A stretch of DNA of 64,000 nucleotides, from assembly GCF_017352095.1 (NCBI RefSeq), contig NZ_CP071463.1, forward strand, positions 930,001-994,000, in the 5' to 3' direction. Within the stretch, counting starts at the first letter, position 1. Each line of letters opens with the position of its first letter. The translations under genes and the position numbers were made by a program. This document shows, one piece after another, positions 51,319-60,101 of this stretch. Below the pieces are notes generated by a model. It had not been told where the DNA came from, made no database searches, and saw only the letters and a program-made list of their open reading frames with translations. The DNA comes from Natrinema longum. Lineage in GTDB: Archaea; Halobacteriota; Halobacteria; Halobacteriales; Natrialbaceae.

Positions 51319-51759
51319 GTGCAGGAGTACGAGCGCAAGCAACTGCTCGAGCGCGTCGAGCGCGAGGGCGCGACCGTCGGCGCGGACATCCCGGAGACGA
51401 TCGAGATTCAAGGCGAGGAGATCGACCTCCGGACGTTCGTCTTCGAGATCAAGCGCCGCGAGACGGTGCCCGCCGGCGAACGCGAGCGCGTCGAGCAGGC
51501 CAAGCGGAACCTACGCCGGGAGCGCCTCGAGCGACTCGAGCGGATCGAGGAGGGGACGATCAGTCGCGAGAAAGGCGAGGAACTCGCCGGGAGCATCATC
51601 GGGATCGATCGAGCGCTGAACGCCCTCGAGAACCTGGGGCCGACGGACTTGGAACGCGAGCAACAGGTCCAGCAGGCACAGGATCGCAAACGCTGGATGT
51701 CCTTCCTGAAGAAGGCGCTGGGCCAGGAGGACGACGCCAGCGCACGGAGGGGACGATGA
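51319..51759 (+). CDS. DUF5788 family protein
   Basis: 146 aa, haloarchaeal, unknown function. Seen: QEYERKQLLERVEREGATVG, GEEIDLRTFVFEIKRRETVP and a coiled-coil NLRRERLERLERIEEGTISR; it ends in charged residues. The GTG 51319 start follows the divergent rhomboid gene. Its stop overlaps the polX start (ATGA), so the two are translationally coupled. Confidence 0.78.
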   Translation: MQEYERKQLLERVEREGATVGADIPETIEIQGEEIDLRTFVFEIKRRETVPAGERERVEQAKRNLRRERLERLERIEEGTISREKGEELAGSIIGIDRALNALENLGPTDLEREQQVQQAQDRKRWMSFLKKALGQEDDASARRGR

Positions 51760-53507
51760 CGACCAACGCCGAACTCGCCGCCCGCTTCGAGGAGTTCGCC
51801 GACCTGCTCGAGGCGGACGACGTCGAGTACAAGCCCCGCGCGTACCGTCGCGCGGCCGAGAACATCCGATCGTATCCGTCGCCGATCGCCGACCGGATCG
51901 AGGCCGGTGACCGTGATGCCATCGAGAACATCGACGGCGTGGGCGACGCCATCGCCTCGAAGATCGTCGAGTACGTCGAGACCGGCGGGATCGAGGAACT
52001 CGAGGACCTCCGCGCCGACCTCCCCATCGACATCGCCGACATCACGCGGATCGAGGGCGTCGGCCCCAAGACCGCGGGCAAGCTCTACCGCGAACTCGGC
52101 GTACAGAGCTTAGACGACCTCGAGGACGCGGCCGAGGCCGGCGAGATCCGGGACGTGAAGGGGTTCGGCCCTAAGACCGAGGAAAACATCCGCGACAACC
52201 TCGAGTTCGCCCGCACCGTCGGCCAGCGCCAGTTGCTCGGCGAGGCGCGACCGCTCGCCGACGACGTGCTCGCCTTCCTCGAGTCCCTCGACGACGTCGA
52301 CCGGTGTGAGGTCGCGGGCTCGATCCGGCGGTGGCGCGAGACGATCGGCGACGTGGACGTCCTCGCGGCGACCGAGGACCGCGAGTCGGTCGTCGATCGG
52401 TTCGTCGCGTGGGACTCGGTCGACGACGAGATCGAGTCCGGCCCCGAGAAGGCGAGCGTCCGCGTCGGCGAGAGTCGCGTGGACTTGCGCGTGGTCGTCC
52501 CCGAGGAATTCGGCTCCGCGCTGCAGTACTTCACGGGGAGCAAGGACCACAACGTCGCCTTGCGCAACTACGCGATCGATCGCGGGATGAAACTCAACGA
52601 GTACGGCGCGTTCGACGTGAGCGAAGTCGCGGCTGCGGAGACGGGCCAGCGCGTCGGCGACCGCGTCGCCGGCGAGACCGAGGCGGGAATGTACGAGGCG
52701 CTCGGACTTCCGTGGATTCCCCCGGAGCTTCGGGAAGACCGCGGCGAGATCGACGCCGCCGAAAGCGGCGACTTACCGGATCTCATCACGCGAGAGGACG
52801 TCCGCGGCGACCTCCACACCCACACCGAGTGGTCCGACGGCAACACGACGATCGAGGCGATGGTCGAGGCCGCCGCCGACCGGGGCTACGACTATTTCGG
52901 AATCGCGGACCACGCGGAGGGTCCCGGTATCGTCGGCGACATGGGGCTCACCGACACCGAGATCCTCGAGCAGGTCCAGGAGATCCACGCGGTGGGCGAG
53001 GAAGCCGAGATCGAGGTCTTGGCCGGAATCGAGGCCAACGTCGACGCCGCGGGCGAGATCGACCTCTCCGAGGCGGTGATCGAGGCGCTGGACGTGGTCG
53101 TCGCGTCGACCCACAGCGCGCTCGGACAGGACGCAGAGACCGCGACGGATCGGCTCGTCCACGCGATCGAGAACCCGGCGATCGACGTGCTCGGCCACCC
53201 CAGTGGCCGCCTGCTCAACGAGCGCTCCGGGCTCGAACTCGACGCGACCGCGCTCGGGGCGGCCGCCGCCGAACACGACACCGCCCTCGAGGTCAACAGC
53301 GATCCCCGTCGGCTGGATCTCTGGGGGAGCGCCGTCCAGGCCGCCCGCGAGGCTGGTGCGCCGATCGCGATCAATACCGATGCCCACCAGCCGTCGACGC
53401 TCGAGTACATGCGCTGGGGCGTCCACACGGCGCGGCGCGGCTGGGCCGAACCGGACGACGTGATCAACACCTGGGAGCTCCCGACCCTGCGCGAGTTCCT
53501 GCACTGA
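51756..53507 (+). CDS. polX: DNA polymerase X with PHP domain
   Basis: 583 aa. An HhH-rich N-domain (LAARFEEFADLLEADDVEYK, NIDGVGDAIASKIVEYVETG, GVGPKTAGKLYRELGV), the nucleotidyltransferase palm with GSIRRWRETIGDVDVLAATE (two catalytic Asp) and VDLRVVVPEEFGSALQYFTG (third), then a C-terminal PHP domain with DLHTHTEWSDGNTTIEAMVE, ADHAEGP, EVNSDPRRLDL and INTDAHQPSTLEYM. PHP metal ligands intact. Gap-filling polymerase with nuclease activity for base excision repair. Confidence 0.94.
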   Translation: MTTNAELAARFEEFADLLEADDVEYKPRAYRRAAENIRSYPSPIADRIEAGDRDAIENIDGVGDAIASKIVEYVETGGIEELEDLRADLPIDIADITRIEGVGPKTAGKLYRELGVQSLDDLEDAAEAGEIRDVKGFGPKTEENIRDNLEFARTVGQRQLLGEARPLADDVLAFLESLDDVDRCEVAGSIRRWRETIGDVDVLAATEDRESVVDRFVAWDSVDDEIESGPEKASVRVGESRVDLRVVVPEEFGSALQYFTGSKDHNVALRNYAIDRGMKLNEYGAFDVSEVAAAETGQRVGDRVAGETEAGMYEALGLPWIPPELREDRGEIDAAESGDLPDLITREDVRGDLHTHTEWSDGNTTIEAMVEAAADRGYDYFGIADHAEGPGIVGDMGLTDTEILEQVQEIHAVGEEAEIEVLAGIEANVDAAGEIDLSEAVIEALDVVVASTHSALGQDAETATDRLVHAIENPAIDVLGHPSGRLLNERSGLELDATALGAAAAEHDTALEVNSDPRRLDLWGSAVQAAREAGAPIAINTDAHQPSTLEYMRWGVHTARRGWAEPDDVINTWELPTLREFLH

Positions 53508-53531
53508 CCTCGGTACCCAACCACGATCCCG

Positions 53532-53996
53532 ATGCGCCTCCTCGTCGACGTCATGTGCGGCGGGCTCGTCTCCTATCTGCGAATGTGCAACCACGATACC
53601 GTCTACGCCGGGGACCGCGGGCTCGAGGCCGACGACGACCTGCTCGCCGTCGCCCGGGACGAGGATCGGACGGTCGTCACGCGCGACGTCGAACTCGCCG
53701 GCCGTGCCGAGGATGCGATCCTCCTCGAGTCACGCGAAGTCGAGACGGGGCTCGCGGCGCTCGCCGCCGCGGGAGTCGATCTCTCGCTGGCGGCTGCTCC
53801 CGAGTTCTGTGGGCGGTGCAACGGCCCGCTCGAGGGGGTCGCTTCGACGGCGTCGACGCCGGCGTACGCACCCGACCCGGCGGACCGCGAGGTGTGGCGC
53901 TGTCGGGACTGCGGACAGCACTTCTGGCGTGGCAGCCACTGGGACCGGGTCGCGGACACGCTCTCGAGCGCCCGAGAGTCGCAGACGGAGCGGTAA
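53532..53996 (+). CDS. Mut7-C RNase domain protein
   Basis: 154 aa. PIN-like N-terminal half: RLLVDVMCGGLVSYLRMCNH, DDDLLAVARDEDRTVVTRDV. The C-terminal zinc ribbon has CGRCNGPLEG and CRDCGQHFWRGSHWDR, typical of Mut7-C. It is an expected RNase; targets unknown. Follows polX by 24 bp and could be co-transcribed. Confidence 0.87.
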   Translation: MRLLVDVMCGGLVSYLRMCNHDTVYAGDRGLEADDDLLAVARDEDRTVVTRDVELAGRAEDAILLESREVETGLAALAAAGVDLSLAAAPEFCGRCNGPLEGVASTASTPAYAPDPADREVWRCRDCGQHFWRGSHWDRVADTLSSARESQTER

Positions 53997-54103
53997 CTCG
54001 AAACGGCACCGACAGCAGTCGCTGACGGGCGTTCGTCGAACACGACAGGACGGATCCACACCGCTCGTCGACCGGGCCAGCGGACCTGAACGAACCTCGG
54101 GCG

Positions 54104-54901
54104 TTAGTAAACCGCGACGTCGTCGAACCGGCCGTCGTAGGCGATGTGGTGTGGATGGGTCGGCTCGGTGCCCGAAAGGAAGAGCCGATCGACCTTCTTC
54201 CAGGTATTCTCGTAGGCGAAGTGGCCGAGCTCCATCGCCGTCGTCGTCCAGCGCTCGAGGCCGTTGTCGTAAACGACTCGGCGACCGATCCCGTCCGCGA
54301 GCGCGGTCACGATCTCCGCCTCGTTCTCGAGCGCCACGTCGAACCCGGTATGGGCGACGCCGACGGATCGCGGCATGTGTGCGTACGAGGAGGCAAACGG
54401 GGGGAGAGAGAGGCCAGCAGTGAGCTTACGCGCGCGACAATTGTTCGTGGGCAGGTGTCGCGGGTTGAAAATTTCGACGGCGTCGACGGTATCGGCGTAC
54501 GTCCGCAGGTCCGTCTCGGAGAGGCTCACGTTCGCGAACTCCGGATGGGGGACCACCACTGCCGCGTCCTGGCGGTCGAACTCGGCCATCGCCGCCTCGA
54601 GCGGGATGAAATCCGGGACGGGCTCCTCGAGGCCGATCGCGAGGACGTGCTTGCGATTCCGCCAGGAGCCGGTAAAGACCTCGCGACCGGGAAGCACCAG
54701 CAACTCCTCGTCGGAGTAGGCCGCGGCTCGCTCGCGGATCTCCGGGAGGCGGGTGAAGTGGGGTGCGTAGACGATCGCATCGAGGTTGGCCCGTTTGGCC
54801 CGTTCGACGACGCGATCGTCGAGCACCTTCACGTGACAGTCGATTCTGAACGTCACTCCGTCGGTCACGACCACTACTTCCGAGACGGTCGAGTTATGCA
54901 T
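54104..54901 (-). CDS. PHP-superfamily protein with altered metal motif
   Basis: 265 aa. It shows PHP-type layout: FRIDCHVKVLDDRVVERAKR (where active PHP proteins have DxHxH), DAIVYAPHFTRLPEIRERAA, LLVLPGREVFTGSWRN, VVPHPEFANVSLSETD and AHTGFDVALENEAEIVTALA. Several His ligands are shifted or lost, so metal-dependent phosphoesterase activity is uncertain. Start ATG 54901. Confidence 0.75.
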   Translation of the reverse strand: MHNSTVSEVVVVTDGVTFRIDCHVKVLDDRVVERAKRANLDAIVYAPHFTRLPEIRERAAAYSDEELLVLPGREVFTGSWRNRKHVLAIGLEEPVPDFIPLEAAMAEFDRQDAAVVVPHPEFANVSLSETDLRTYADTVDAVEIFNPRHLPTNNCRARKLTAGLSLPPFASSYAHMPRSVGVAHTGFDVALENEAEIVTALADGIGRRVVYDNGLERWTTTAMELGHFAYENTWKKVDRLFLSGTEPTHPHHIAYDGRFDDVAVY

Positions 54902-55056
54902 TCTGATTTGGCGGCCGCCTGCCAGCAGCCGTCTCGACCGATGACGGCCGTCGGTTCGTCGTCGATTCCCAGCTGGCTGCCGTCCGATCGTATATTCTGG
55001 CCGAAACGCGGGCTGCGAAAAGATCATTAGGACGGCCGTTCGAGTTCCACTATCGA

Positions 55057-55344
55057 ATGGCCTGGGAATGTGGGATCGACGGCTGTGGCGCAGTCTACGA
55101 GGACGTCGAATCGGCCGTGGTCCATCAGGCGACGGAACACCAACGCCGCGAGTGCAAAGTCTGTGGGACCGTCGTTCCCGACGGCTATCTCGCGATTCGG
55201 CACGCCTTTACCGAACACAGCCGCGCCGAATACGTCCGTGCCTACGGTGCGAGCTCCGAGGAAGTCCGGGAACGCGAGGAGCTACTCGAGGAAATCGAGT
55301 CGGAGGCGAATATGCAAGCGATCGCGACGGAACTGAAAGGGTGA
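55057..55344 (+). CDS. Tandem C2H2-like zinc-finger protein
   Basis: 95 aa. Two finger-like units: WECGIDGCGAVYEDVESAVV followed by HQATEH; and ECKVCGTVVPDGYLAIRHAF followed by TEH. Spacing C-x4-C ... H-x4-H and C-x2-C ... H-x4-H resembles C2H2 fingers. C-terminus is an acidic helix. No function assigned; RNA/DNA or protein binding all possible. Confidence 0.7.
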   Translation: MAWECGIDGCGAVYEDVESAVVHQATEHQRRECKVCGTVVPDGYLAIRHAFTEHSRAEYVRAYGASSEEVREREELLEEIESEANMQAIATELKG

Positions 55345-55535
55345 CATCCGCCCCGCGGTAAACGGCGGGATTCTCTCCTCGCAAAAAGATAGCGAACGGC
55401 GGCCAGCTCGGCGCAGTACTGGTTTCGTCGCCGATGGGACCACACCTCGGCAGTGAGTGGCGACGAGTTCGGACATACGGCCGGGTAGCTCGTTACTGTC
55501 CGCGAGACCCACGGCCGCACGCGATTCGCACGGTC

Positions 55536-55612
55536 CGACGAACTATCGTTCGTCGCTATATTCAGCGCGGCTCCGCCGCGCTGACTGCTTGATGAGCGCG
55601 TTAGCGCTCATC
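55536..55612. terminator. Three tandem hairpins downstream of spt5
   Basis: Three perfect stem-loops occur within 77 bp: 55536-55555 (8-bp stem, loop tatc), 55563-55583 (9-bp stem, loop tcc) and 55591-55612 (9-bp stem, loop gtta, overlapping the spt5 stop). They sit between convergent genes and probably shape both transcript ends. The rest of 55345-55535 holds nothing I can support. Confidence 0.5.
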
Positions 55613-56038
55613 ACTGTCGAGCACGCGAATCTGGTCGCCCCGCACCGTGACGGGAATCGGGACCGTCGCCTCGTACAGTTCGACCGTCACCTGATCTTTG
55701 CCTTCGTCGATCCGCTGGACCTGCGCTTTTTCGCCTTTGAACGGCCCGGCGATGAGTTCGATGATGTCGCCTTCGGCGATCCCCTCGACGTCGGGTTTCG
55801 GCGAGAGGAAGTGTTCGACCTCGGAGATGTCCGACTCGCCGGGGACGATGCTCTGGGCGTGTGGGATGTCCTCGAGCACACGGTTGAGAGCGGCATCGCC
55901 GTCGGCCTCGACCATGACGTACGAGGTCAGCGAATCGGGTGCGAGCGCGGCGTGAATCTCGGCTTCCTCGCGGTTGATGATCATATCCGCGACGGTGCGT
56001 TCCTGGCTCGCCGTCGTTTTGACAGCGAAGATTCCCAT
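55601..56038 (-). CDS. spt5: Transcription elongation factor Spt5 (NusG family)
   Basis: 145 aa. NGN domain: [20 protein letters not shown] ... [20 protein letters not shown]; then KOW domain [20 protein letters not shown]. It binds RNA polymerase and closes the DNA channel during elongation. It overlaps secE by 1 nt (TAATG), a standard secE-nusG operon. Confidence 0.96.
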   Translation of the reverse strand: MGIFAVKTTASQERTVADMIINREEAEIHAALAPDSLTSYVMVEADGDAALNRVLEDIPHAQSIVPGESDISEVEHFLSPKPDVEGIAEGDIIELIAGPFKGEKAQVQRIDEGKDQVTVELYEATVPIPVTVRGDQIRVLDSDER

Positions 56039-56217
56039 TAGATGCCACCACCGCTGGTCAGGAACAGCATGATCGTGCCGATGATGAATCCGATCAATCC
56101 AACCAGGATGATCCCTGCACCGGCGATTTTCGATACCTGGAGGAACTCCTCGCTAGTGGGTGTGGTCGCCATTTTCAGCACCCGAACGTACGAGGTGAGG
56201 TCGTACGGAACGTCCAT
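56038..56217 (-). CDS. secE: Protein translocase subunit SecE
   Basis: A 59-residue membrane protein; residues read [40 protein letters not shown] and [18 protein letters not shown]. The amphipathic helix and single TM match archaeal Sec61-gamma. ATG 56217; the stop overlaps the spt5 start. A TATA-like box lies at 56248-56255. Its short length makes it easy to miss. It pairs with SecY (1-1222). Confidence 0.92.
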   Translation of the reverse strand: MDVPYDLTSYVRVLKMATTPTSEEFLQVSKIAGAGIILVGLIGFIIGTIMLFLTSGGGI

Positions 56218-56411
56218 ATATGTCTATTCACAGCGCGGCGTCTTTTATCTGTCTTTCGTGTCCGTGTGGCAGCCACGTCGACTGCGACGCGACGGAGCAA
56301 CCGAGTACGAAGCGGAACGGGACGCCGAGATCGAGGACGAACTCGAGCGGATCGATCGGGGCCACGGCGTGATCACGGCTCGTCGAAATCGGGAACCGTT
56401 CCGTCCGTCGA

Positions 56412-57569
56412 TCACGGTCCCGTCCCTGGGGGCCGCTCACGCGGCCGACCACCGATCGGCACACGGGGCCGTTCGGGGTCCGGCCGGGCCGCGAGCGTCA
56501 GTTCGACGGATTGGCGGTCGCCGTCCCGAACGATCTCGAGTTCGATCGTCTCGCCGGGTTCGGTCTCGAGTGCGAGATACGACGAGAGCGCCGCCTGGGT
56601 CGGGATTGCCTGGCCGTCGACGGCGATGATCACGTCCCCACTGCCCGGTCGGTCGGTACTGGCCGGCTCGAGGACGCCGTCCGCGGGCGCGTCCGGGACG
56701 ATTTCCATGACCAGGACGCCGGTCGCCTCCTCGAGATCGACCGTCTCGGCGATCTCCGGCCCGACGGGCTGAACCCCGACGCCCATATAGGCGTGTTCGT
56801 ACGCGCCGTCGTCGATGAGCGCGGGGACGACCCGGTTCGCGAGCCGCGCCGAGATGGCGAAGCCGATCGTCTGGGAGGCACCGGCGAAGACGACGCCGAG
56901 GACTTCGCCCTCGAGGTTCACGAGGGGGCCACCGCTGTTGCCGGCGTTGACGGCCGCATCGGTCTGGATGGCGGCCGGAATCGAGAACCCGGTCGGGCTT
57001 GGCAACGACCGGTCGATGCCACTGACGATCCCCTGAGAGATCGAGGCGTTGAACCCAAGCGGGTTGCCGAGTGTCAGTACCTCCTGTCCGATCACCGCCC
57101 CGGACTCGACGAACGAGAGCCCAGCGGCGATCTCCGGCATATCGTCGACCGCCAGGACGGCGAGATCGCTGTAGACGTCCGTGCCGACGATCGACGCGGT
57201 TCGCCACTCCTGATTGCGAAACTGAATTTCGATGCCGTCCTCGGGAGCCGTCTGGACGACGTGGTTGTTCGTCACGATGTGCTGGTCGTCGACGGCGAAC
57301 CCGGATCCGAGTCCACCACCGCCACCGGGACCGGGACCCCCCGTCCCGGCGACGGTGACGAGGACGACCGAGTCGATCGTCTCCTGGTAGACGGTCGAAT
57401 ACTGGCTCTCGAGTTGATCGGGGCCCTGTTCGTCCGGCGTCGTCTCGTTCGAACTGGCGTCGTCGCTCTGTGCACCGCCGGTCGTGACACCGCCGAGACC
57501 GAACGCTGTCGCGGCCCCGGCAGCGGCCAATAGCCGTCTTCGAGAACAGTGGTCGGGATCTGTCGTCAC
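56412..57569 (-). CDS. HtrA/DegP-like serine protease with PDZ domain (Tat-secreted)
   Basis: 385 aa from GTG 57569. Tat signal HCSRRRLLAAAGAATAFGLG without a lipobox, so it is likely released or otherwise retained. Protease domain: HIVTNNHVVQTAPED (His), DVYSDLAVLAV (Asp), AAVNAGNSGGPLVNL wording (Ser in GNSGGPL). A glycine-rich insert precedes the protease (GGPGPGGGGGLGSG). PDZ domain: GSGDVIIAVDGQAIPTQAAL. Paralogue of 38453-39532. Confidence 0.92.
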   Translation of the reverse strand: MTTDPDHCSRRRLLAAAGAATAFGLGGVTTGGAQSDDASSNETTPDEQGPDQLESQYSTVYQETIDSVVLVTVAGTGGPGPGGGGGLGSGFAVDDQHIVTNNHVVQTAPEDGIEIQFRNQEWRTASIVGTDVYSDLAVLAVDDMPEIAAGLSFVESGAVIGQEVLTLGNPLGFNASISQGIVSGIDRSLPSPTGFSIPAAIQTDAAVNAGNSGGPLVNLEGEVLGVVFAGASQTIGFAISARLANRVVPALIDDGAYEHAYMGVGVQPVGPEIAETVDLEEATGVLVMEIVPDAPADGVLEPASTDRPGSGDVIIAVDGQAIPTQAALSSYLALETEPGETIELEIVRDGDRQSVELTLAARPDPERPRVPIGGRPRERPPGTGP

Positions 57570-57687
57570 GCCAGATCCCACTTCGATGAGGGGGATAAAA
57601 CGGCAACCAGCATGGGCAGCGGTCGAACCCGAACCGTCCTCACCCGTTCCCACGGACTGCCGGATCGTGCCGGTCGAGAACGGGACG

Positions 57688-58341
57688 TCAGTTTCCGCGT
57701 GCCGCCTCGACCGCGTCGACGAACGACGCGGCCGTCTCTCGGACCTGCGCCATATCGTCGTCAGTGACGGCCGCATCGTCGACGATCGCACCGCCCGCAC
57801 CGACTGCCGCCGCCCCAGCGTCGAAGAAGTCGGCGACGTTGTCCCGCGAGACGCCACCCGTCGGAACGATATCGACGTCGCCCAGCGGCCCCGCGAGCGC
57901 GCCGATGTGGCTGGGTCCGACCGTCGCCGCGGGAAACAGTTTGAGGAGATCCGCGCCGGCTTCCATCGCCGTCACGGCCTCCGTGGGGGTCATGACCCCA
58001 GGCGCGACGAGGACCCCGTGTCGGTTGCAGGTCCCCACGACGTCGGCGTCGGTGTGTGGCGAGACGACGAACGATGCGCCCGCGTCGATCATGGACTGGG
58101 CGCTCGAGGCGTCGAGGACGGTCCCCGCGCCGACGACGGCGTCGGTGTTGGCGAGTTCCCGGTCGACGGCCGCGATCTGTTCGGCCGCGCGCGTCCCATC
58201 CGCGGTGATCTCGAGCGCGTCGACGCCGGCGTCGTGAATCGCGCGCGCGACCGGCACGATCCGCTCCTCGTCGACACCGCGAAGGACGGCGATAACGCCG
58301 CCCTCGACGATTCGGTCCCGGACAGTTCGTTTCTCGATCAT
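57688..58341 (-). CDS. KDPG/KDPGal aldolase (bacterial Eda type)
   Basis: 217 aa class I aldolase cleaving 2-keto-3-deoxy-6-phosphogluconate (or the galactonate epimer) to pyruvate and glyceraldehyde-3-phosphate. Seen: GGVIAVLRGVDEERIVPVAR (Arg/catalytic region), DALEITADGTRAAEQ (Glu), VVGAGTVLDASSAQSMIDAG and the Schiff-base Lys in AGADLLKLFPAATVGPSH, with VPTGGVSRDNV. It lies near the sugar-acid dehydratase, matching a semi-phosphorylative Entner-Doudoroff scheme. Start ATG 58341. Confidence 0.9.
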   Translation of the reverse strand: MIEKRTVRDRIVEGGVIAVLRGVDEERIVPVARAIHDAGVDALEITADGTRAAEQIAAVDRELANTDAVVGAGTVLDASSAQSMIDAGASFVVSPHTDADVVGTCNRHGVLVAPGVMTPTEAVTAMEAGADLLKLFPAATVGPSHIGALAGPLGDVDIVPTGGVSRDNVADFFDAGAAAVGAGGAIVDDAAVTDDDMAQVRETAASFVDAVEAARGN

Positions 58342-58462
58342 TCGGCTGCCCCGCCCCCAGTAGTCGTTGTTCGACGCCCGTTCGCGAACCGTGCGTGCTT
58401 CGACAGGATGGACATTACAGAGAGGACTGCGCACCGCGAGTTCAAGAAATTTACTTACAATA

Positions 58463-58470
58463 GAAAAAAT
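58463..58470 (-). terminator. T-tract terminator
   Basis: Read on the minus strand, a run of six T occurs shortly after the remnant frame stop at 58485. It likely ends transcription from the dehydratase region before the aldolase promoter. Confidence 0.45.
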
Positions 58471-58484
58471 GTAGGGCCAACGCG

Positions 58485-58630
58485 TCAGTCCTCGAGCGCG
58501 CGAACGGTGACCGACTGGGTCTCGTAGTCCTCGAGGAACGCGCCGGTGCCGCCGACGGTGTAGCGCTCGCCGTCGACATCGAGTTCGAACGCGTTCTCGA
58601 TCGGGAGCGTCGAGGTGACCGGCTGGACGA
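58485..58630 (-). pseudogene. Coding remnant downstream of the dehydratase
   Basis: The frame ending at 58485 reads protein-like text (TSTLPIENAFELDVDGERYT, VGGTGAFLEDYETQSVTVRA) for ~45 residues, without a start codon after the preceding dehydratase end. Upstream the frame degenerates. It looks like the C-terminal end of a lost gene; family not recognised. Confidence 0.4.
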
Positions 58631-58705
58631 GACGCTGTCGAGTGCTTTCGTTTCGGCGTCGGAAACAGGGACTCGATCGTTTGAGTACCGTCTGCCGGGA
58701 TTTGA

Positions 58706-59944
58706 TTACGCCTCGTCGAAGAGTTCCTCGCCTTCGACCATGTGGTCCTCGACGGCGTCCATGTCGAGGGTGACGCCCAGACCGGGGTCCTCCGGGAGCT
58801 CGATGTAGCCGTCCTCGATGACGTCCTCCTCGACGAGGTCCTCCCACCAGCCGAGCTCGTAGGAGTGGTACTCCACCGCAAGCGAGTTCGGGATCGCCGC
58901 ACCGACGTGGGCGCTGGCGACCGTCGCGACCGGCGAGGCGACGTTGTGCATCGCGACCGGGACGTAGTACATATCGGCGAGGTCGGCGATCTTCCGCGTC
59001 TCGCGCATGCCGCCGACCTTGGGCATGTCCGGCGCGATCATGTCGACGGCCTGCTCCTCGAGCAGGCGGCGCTGGCCGTGTTTTCGGTAGACGTTCTCGC
59101 CGACGGTGATCGGCGTCGACGTCGACTGCGTGACCTCCCGCTGGACGTCGTGGTTCTCCGGCGGGACGGGGTCCTCGAGCCACCAGACGTCGTACTCCTC
59201 GAGCCGTTTTGCGAGCCGTTTGGCGCTGCCCCCCGAGAAGGTCCAGTGGCAGTCGAAGGCCACGTCGGCCCGCGAGCCGACGCGTTCGGTAACCGCCTCG
59301 ACGATGCTGGCTTTGTGTTCGATCTCGGGCGCTCGGAGGTGGCGGTTCGCGCGGTCCTTCTCGTGGCCGCTTGGCACGTCGAGATCGAACTTCAGGGCGT
59401 CGTAGCCCAGTTCCTCGACGACGCGCTCGGCCTCGTCGGCGCAGGCGATCGGATCGGCCTCTTCCTCGGTGTGACAGTCGCAGTAGACCCGCATCTCGTC
59501 GCGGTACTTGCCGCCCAGTAGCTGATAGGCCGGCACCTCGAGGATCTTGCCGGCGAGGTCGTGGAGCGCGACCTCGATCCCCGAAATCGCGGTGACGGTG
59601 ACGCCGCCGATCGAGCCCTCGCCGGACATCTTCTGGACGAGGTGTTCGGTCAACCGGTCGATGTCCAGCGGGTTTTCGCCCTGTATGAACGGCGTCATCC
59701 GTTCGATGAGTTCCGGCGCGCCGGCCCCCCAGTAGGCCTCCCCGGTGCCGACGATCCCCGCGTCCGTGTAGATCCGCACGAGCGTCCACGGGAAGTTGCC
59801 GTCGACCATCGTCGTCTGGACGTCCGTGATCTCGATGTCCCGGCCACCGCCGCGCTCGCGAGTGACCCCCATCGTCTCTGCCGAGAGGTCTCGCATCGTG
59901 TACTCGGCGTTCGGATCGTGCAGCTGTGAGTAGTCGACTCCCAT
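58706..59944 (-). CDS. Sugar-acid dehydratase (gluconate/galactonate type, enolase superfamily)
   Basis: 412 aa, mandelate racemase/muconate-lactonising family. Capping N-domain with GRDIEITDVQTTMVDGNFPW; barrel lysine motif LKFDLDVPSGHEKD; metal ligands D in DVAFDCHWTF, E in WWLEDPVPPENHD and E in TVGENVYRKH; H in PVAMHNVAS. It dehydrates D-gluconate or a related acid to the 2-keto-3-deoxy acid. The aldolase at 57688 would act after phosphorylation by a kinase not in this window. Confidence 0.88.
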   Translation of the reverse strand: MGVDYSQLHDPNAEYTMRDLSAETMGVTRERGGGRDIEITDVQTTMVDGNFPWTLVRIYTDAGIVGTGEAYWGAGAPELIERMTPFIQGENPLDIDRLTEHLVQKMSGEGSIGGVTVTAISGIEVALHDLAGKILEVPAYQLLGGKYRDEMRVYCDCHTEEEADPIACADEAERVVEELGYDALKFDLDVPSGHEKDRANRHLRAPEIEHKASIVEAVTERVGSRADVAFDCHWTFSGGSAKRLAKRLEEYDVWWLEDPVPPENHDVQREVTQSTSTPITVGENVYRKHGQRRLLEEQAVDMIAPDMPKVGGMRETRKIADLADMYYVPVAMHNVASPVATVASAHVGAAIPNSLAVEYHSYELGWWEDLVEEDVIEDGYIELPEDPGLGVTLDMDAVEDHMVEGEELFDEA

Positions 59945-60101
59945 GGATGGACATTCACTCCGAAGGTAGTAATAGTTTCCACCTCCCGTGAACGCGGTAC
60001 CGGCGTCGTCGCTGGTCGAGACGACGGACCCGAGAAGAATGAAGCCGTTGCTTGCAACGGTCGCCCGCTCTCCTCGAGCGAAAGCGCGGCGTCACCGACC
60101 G

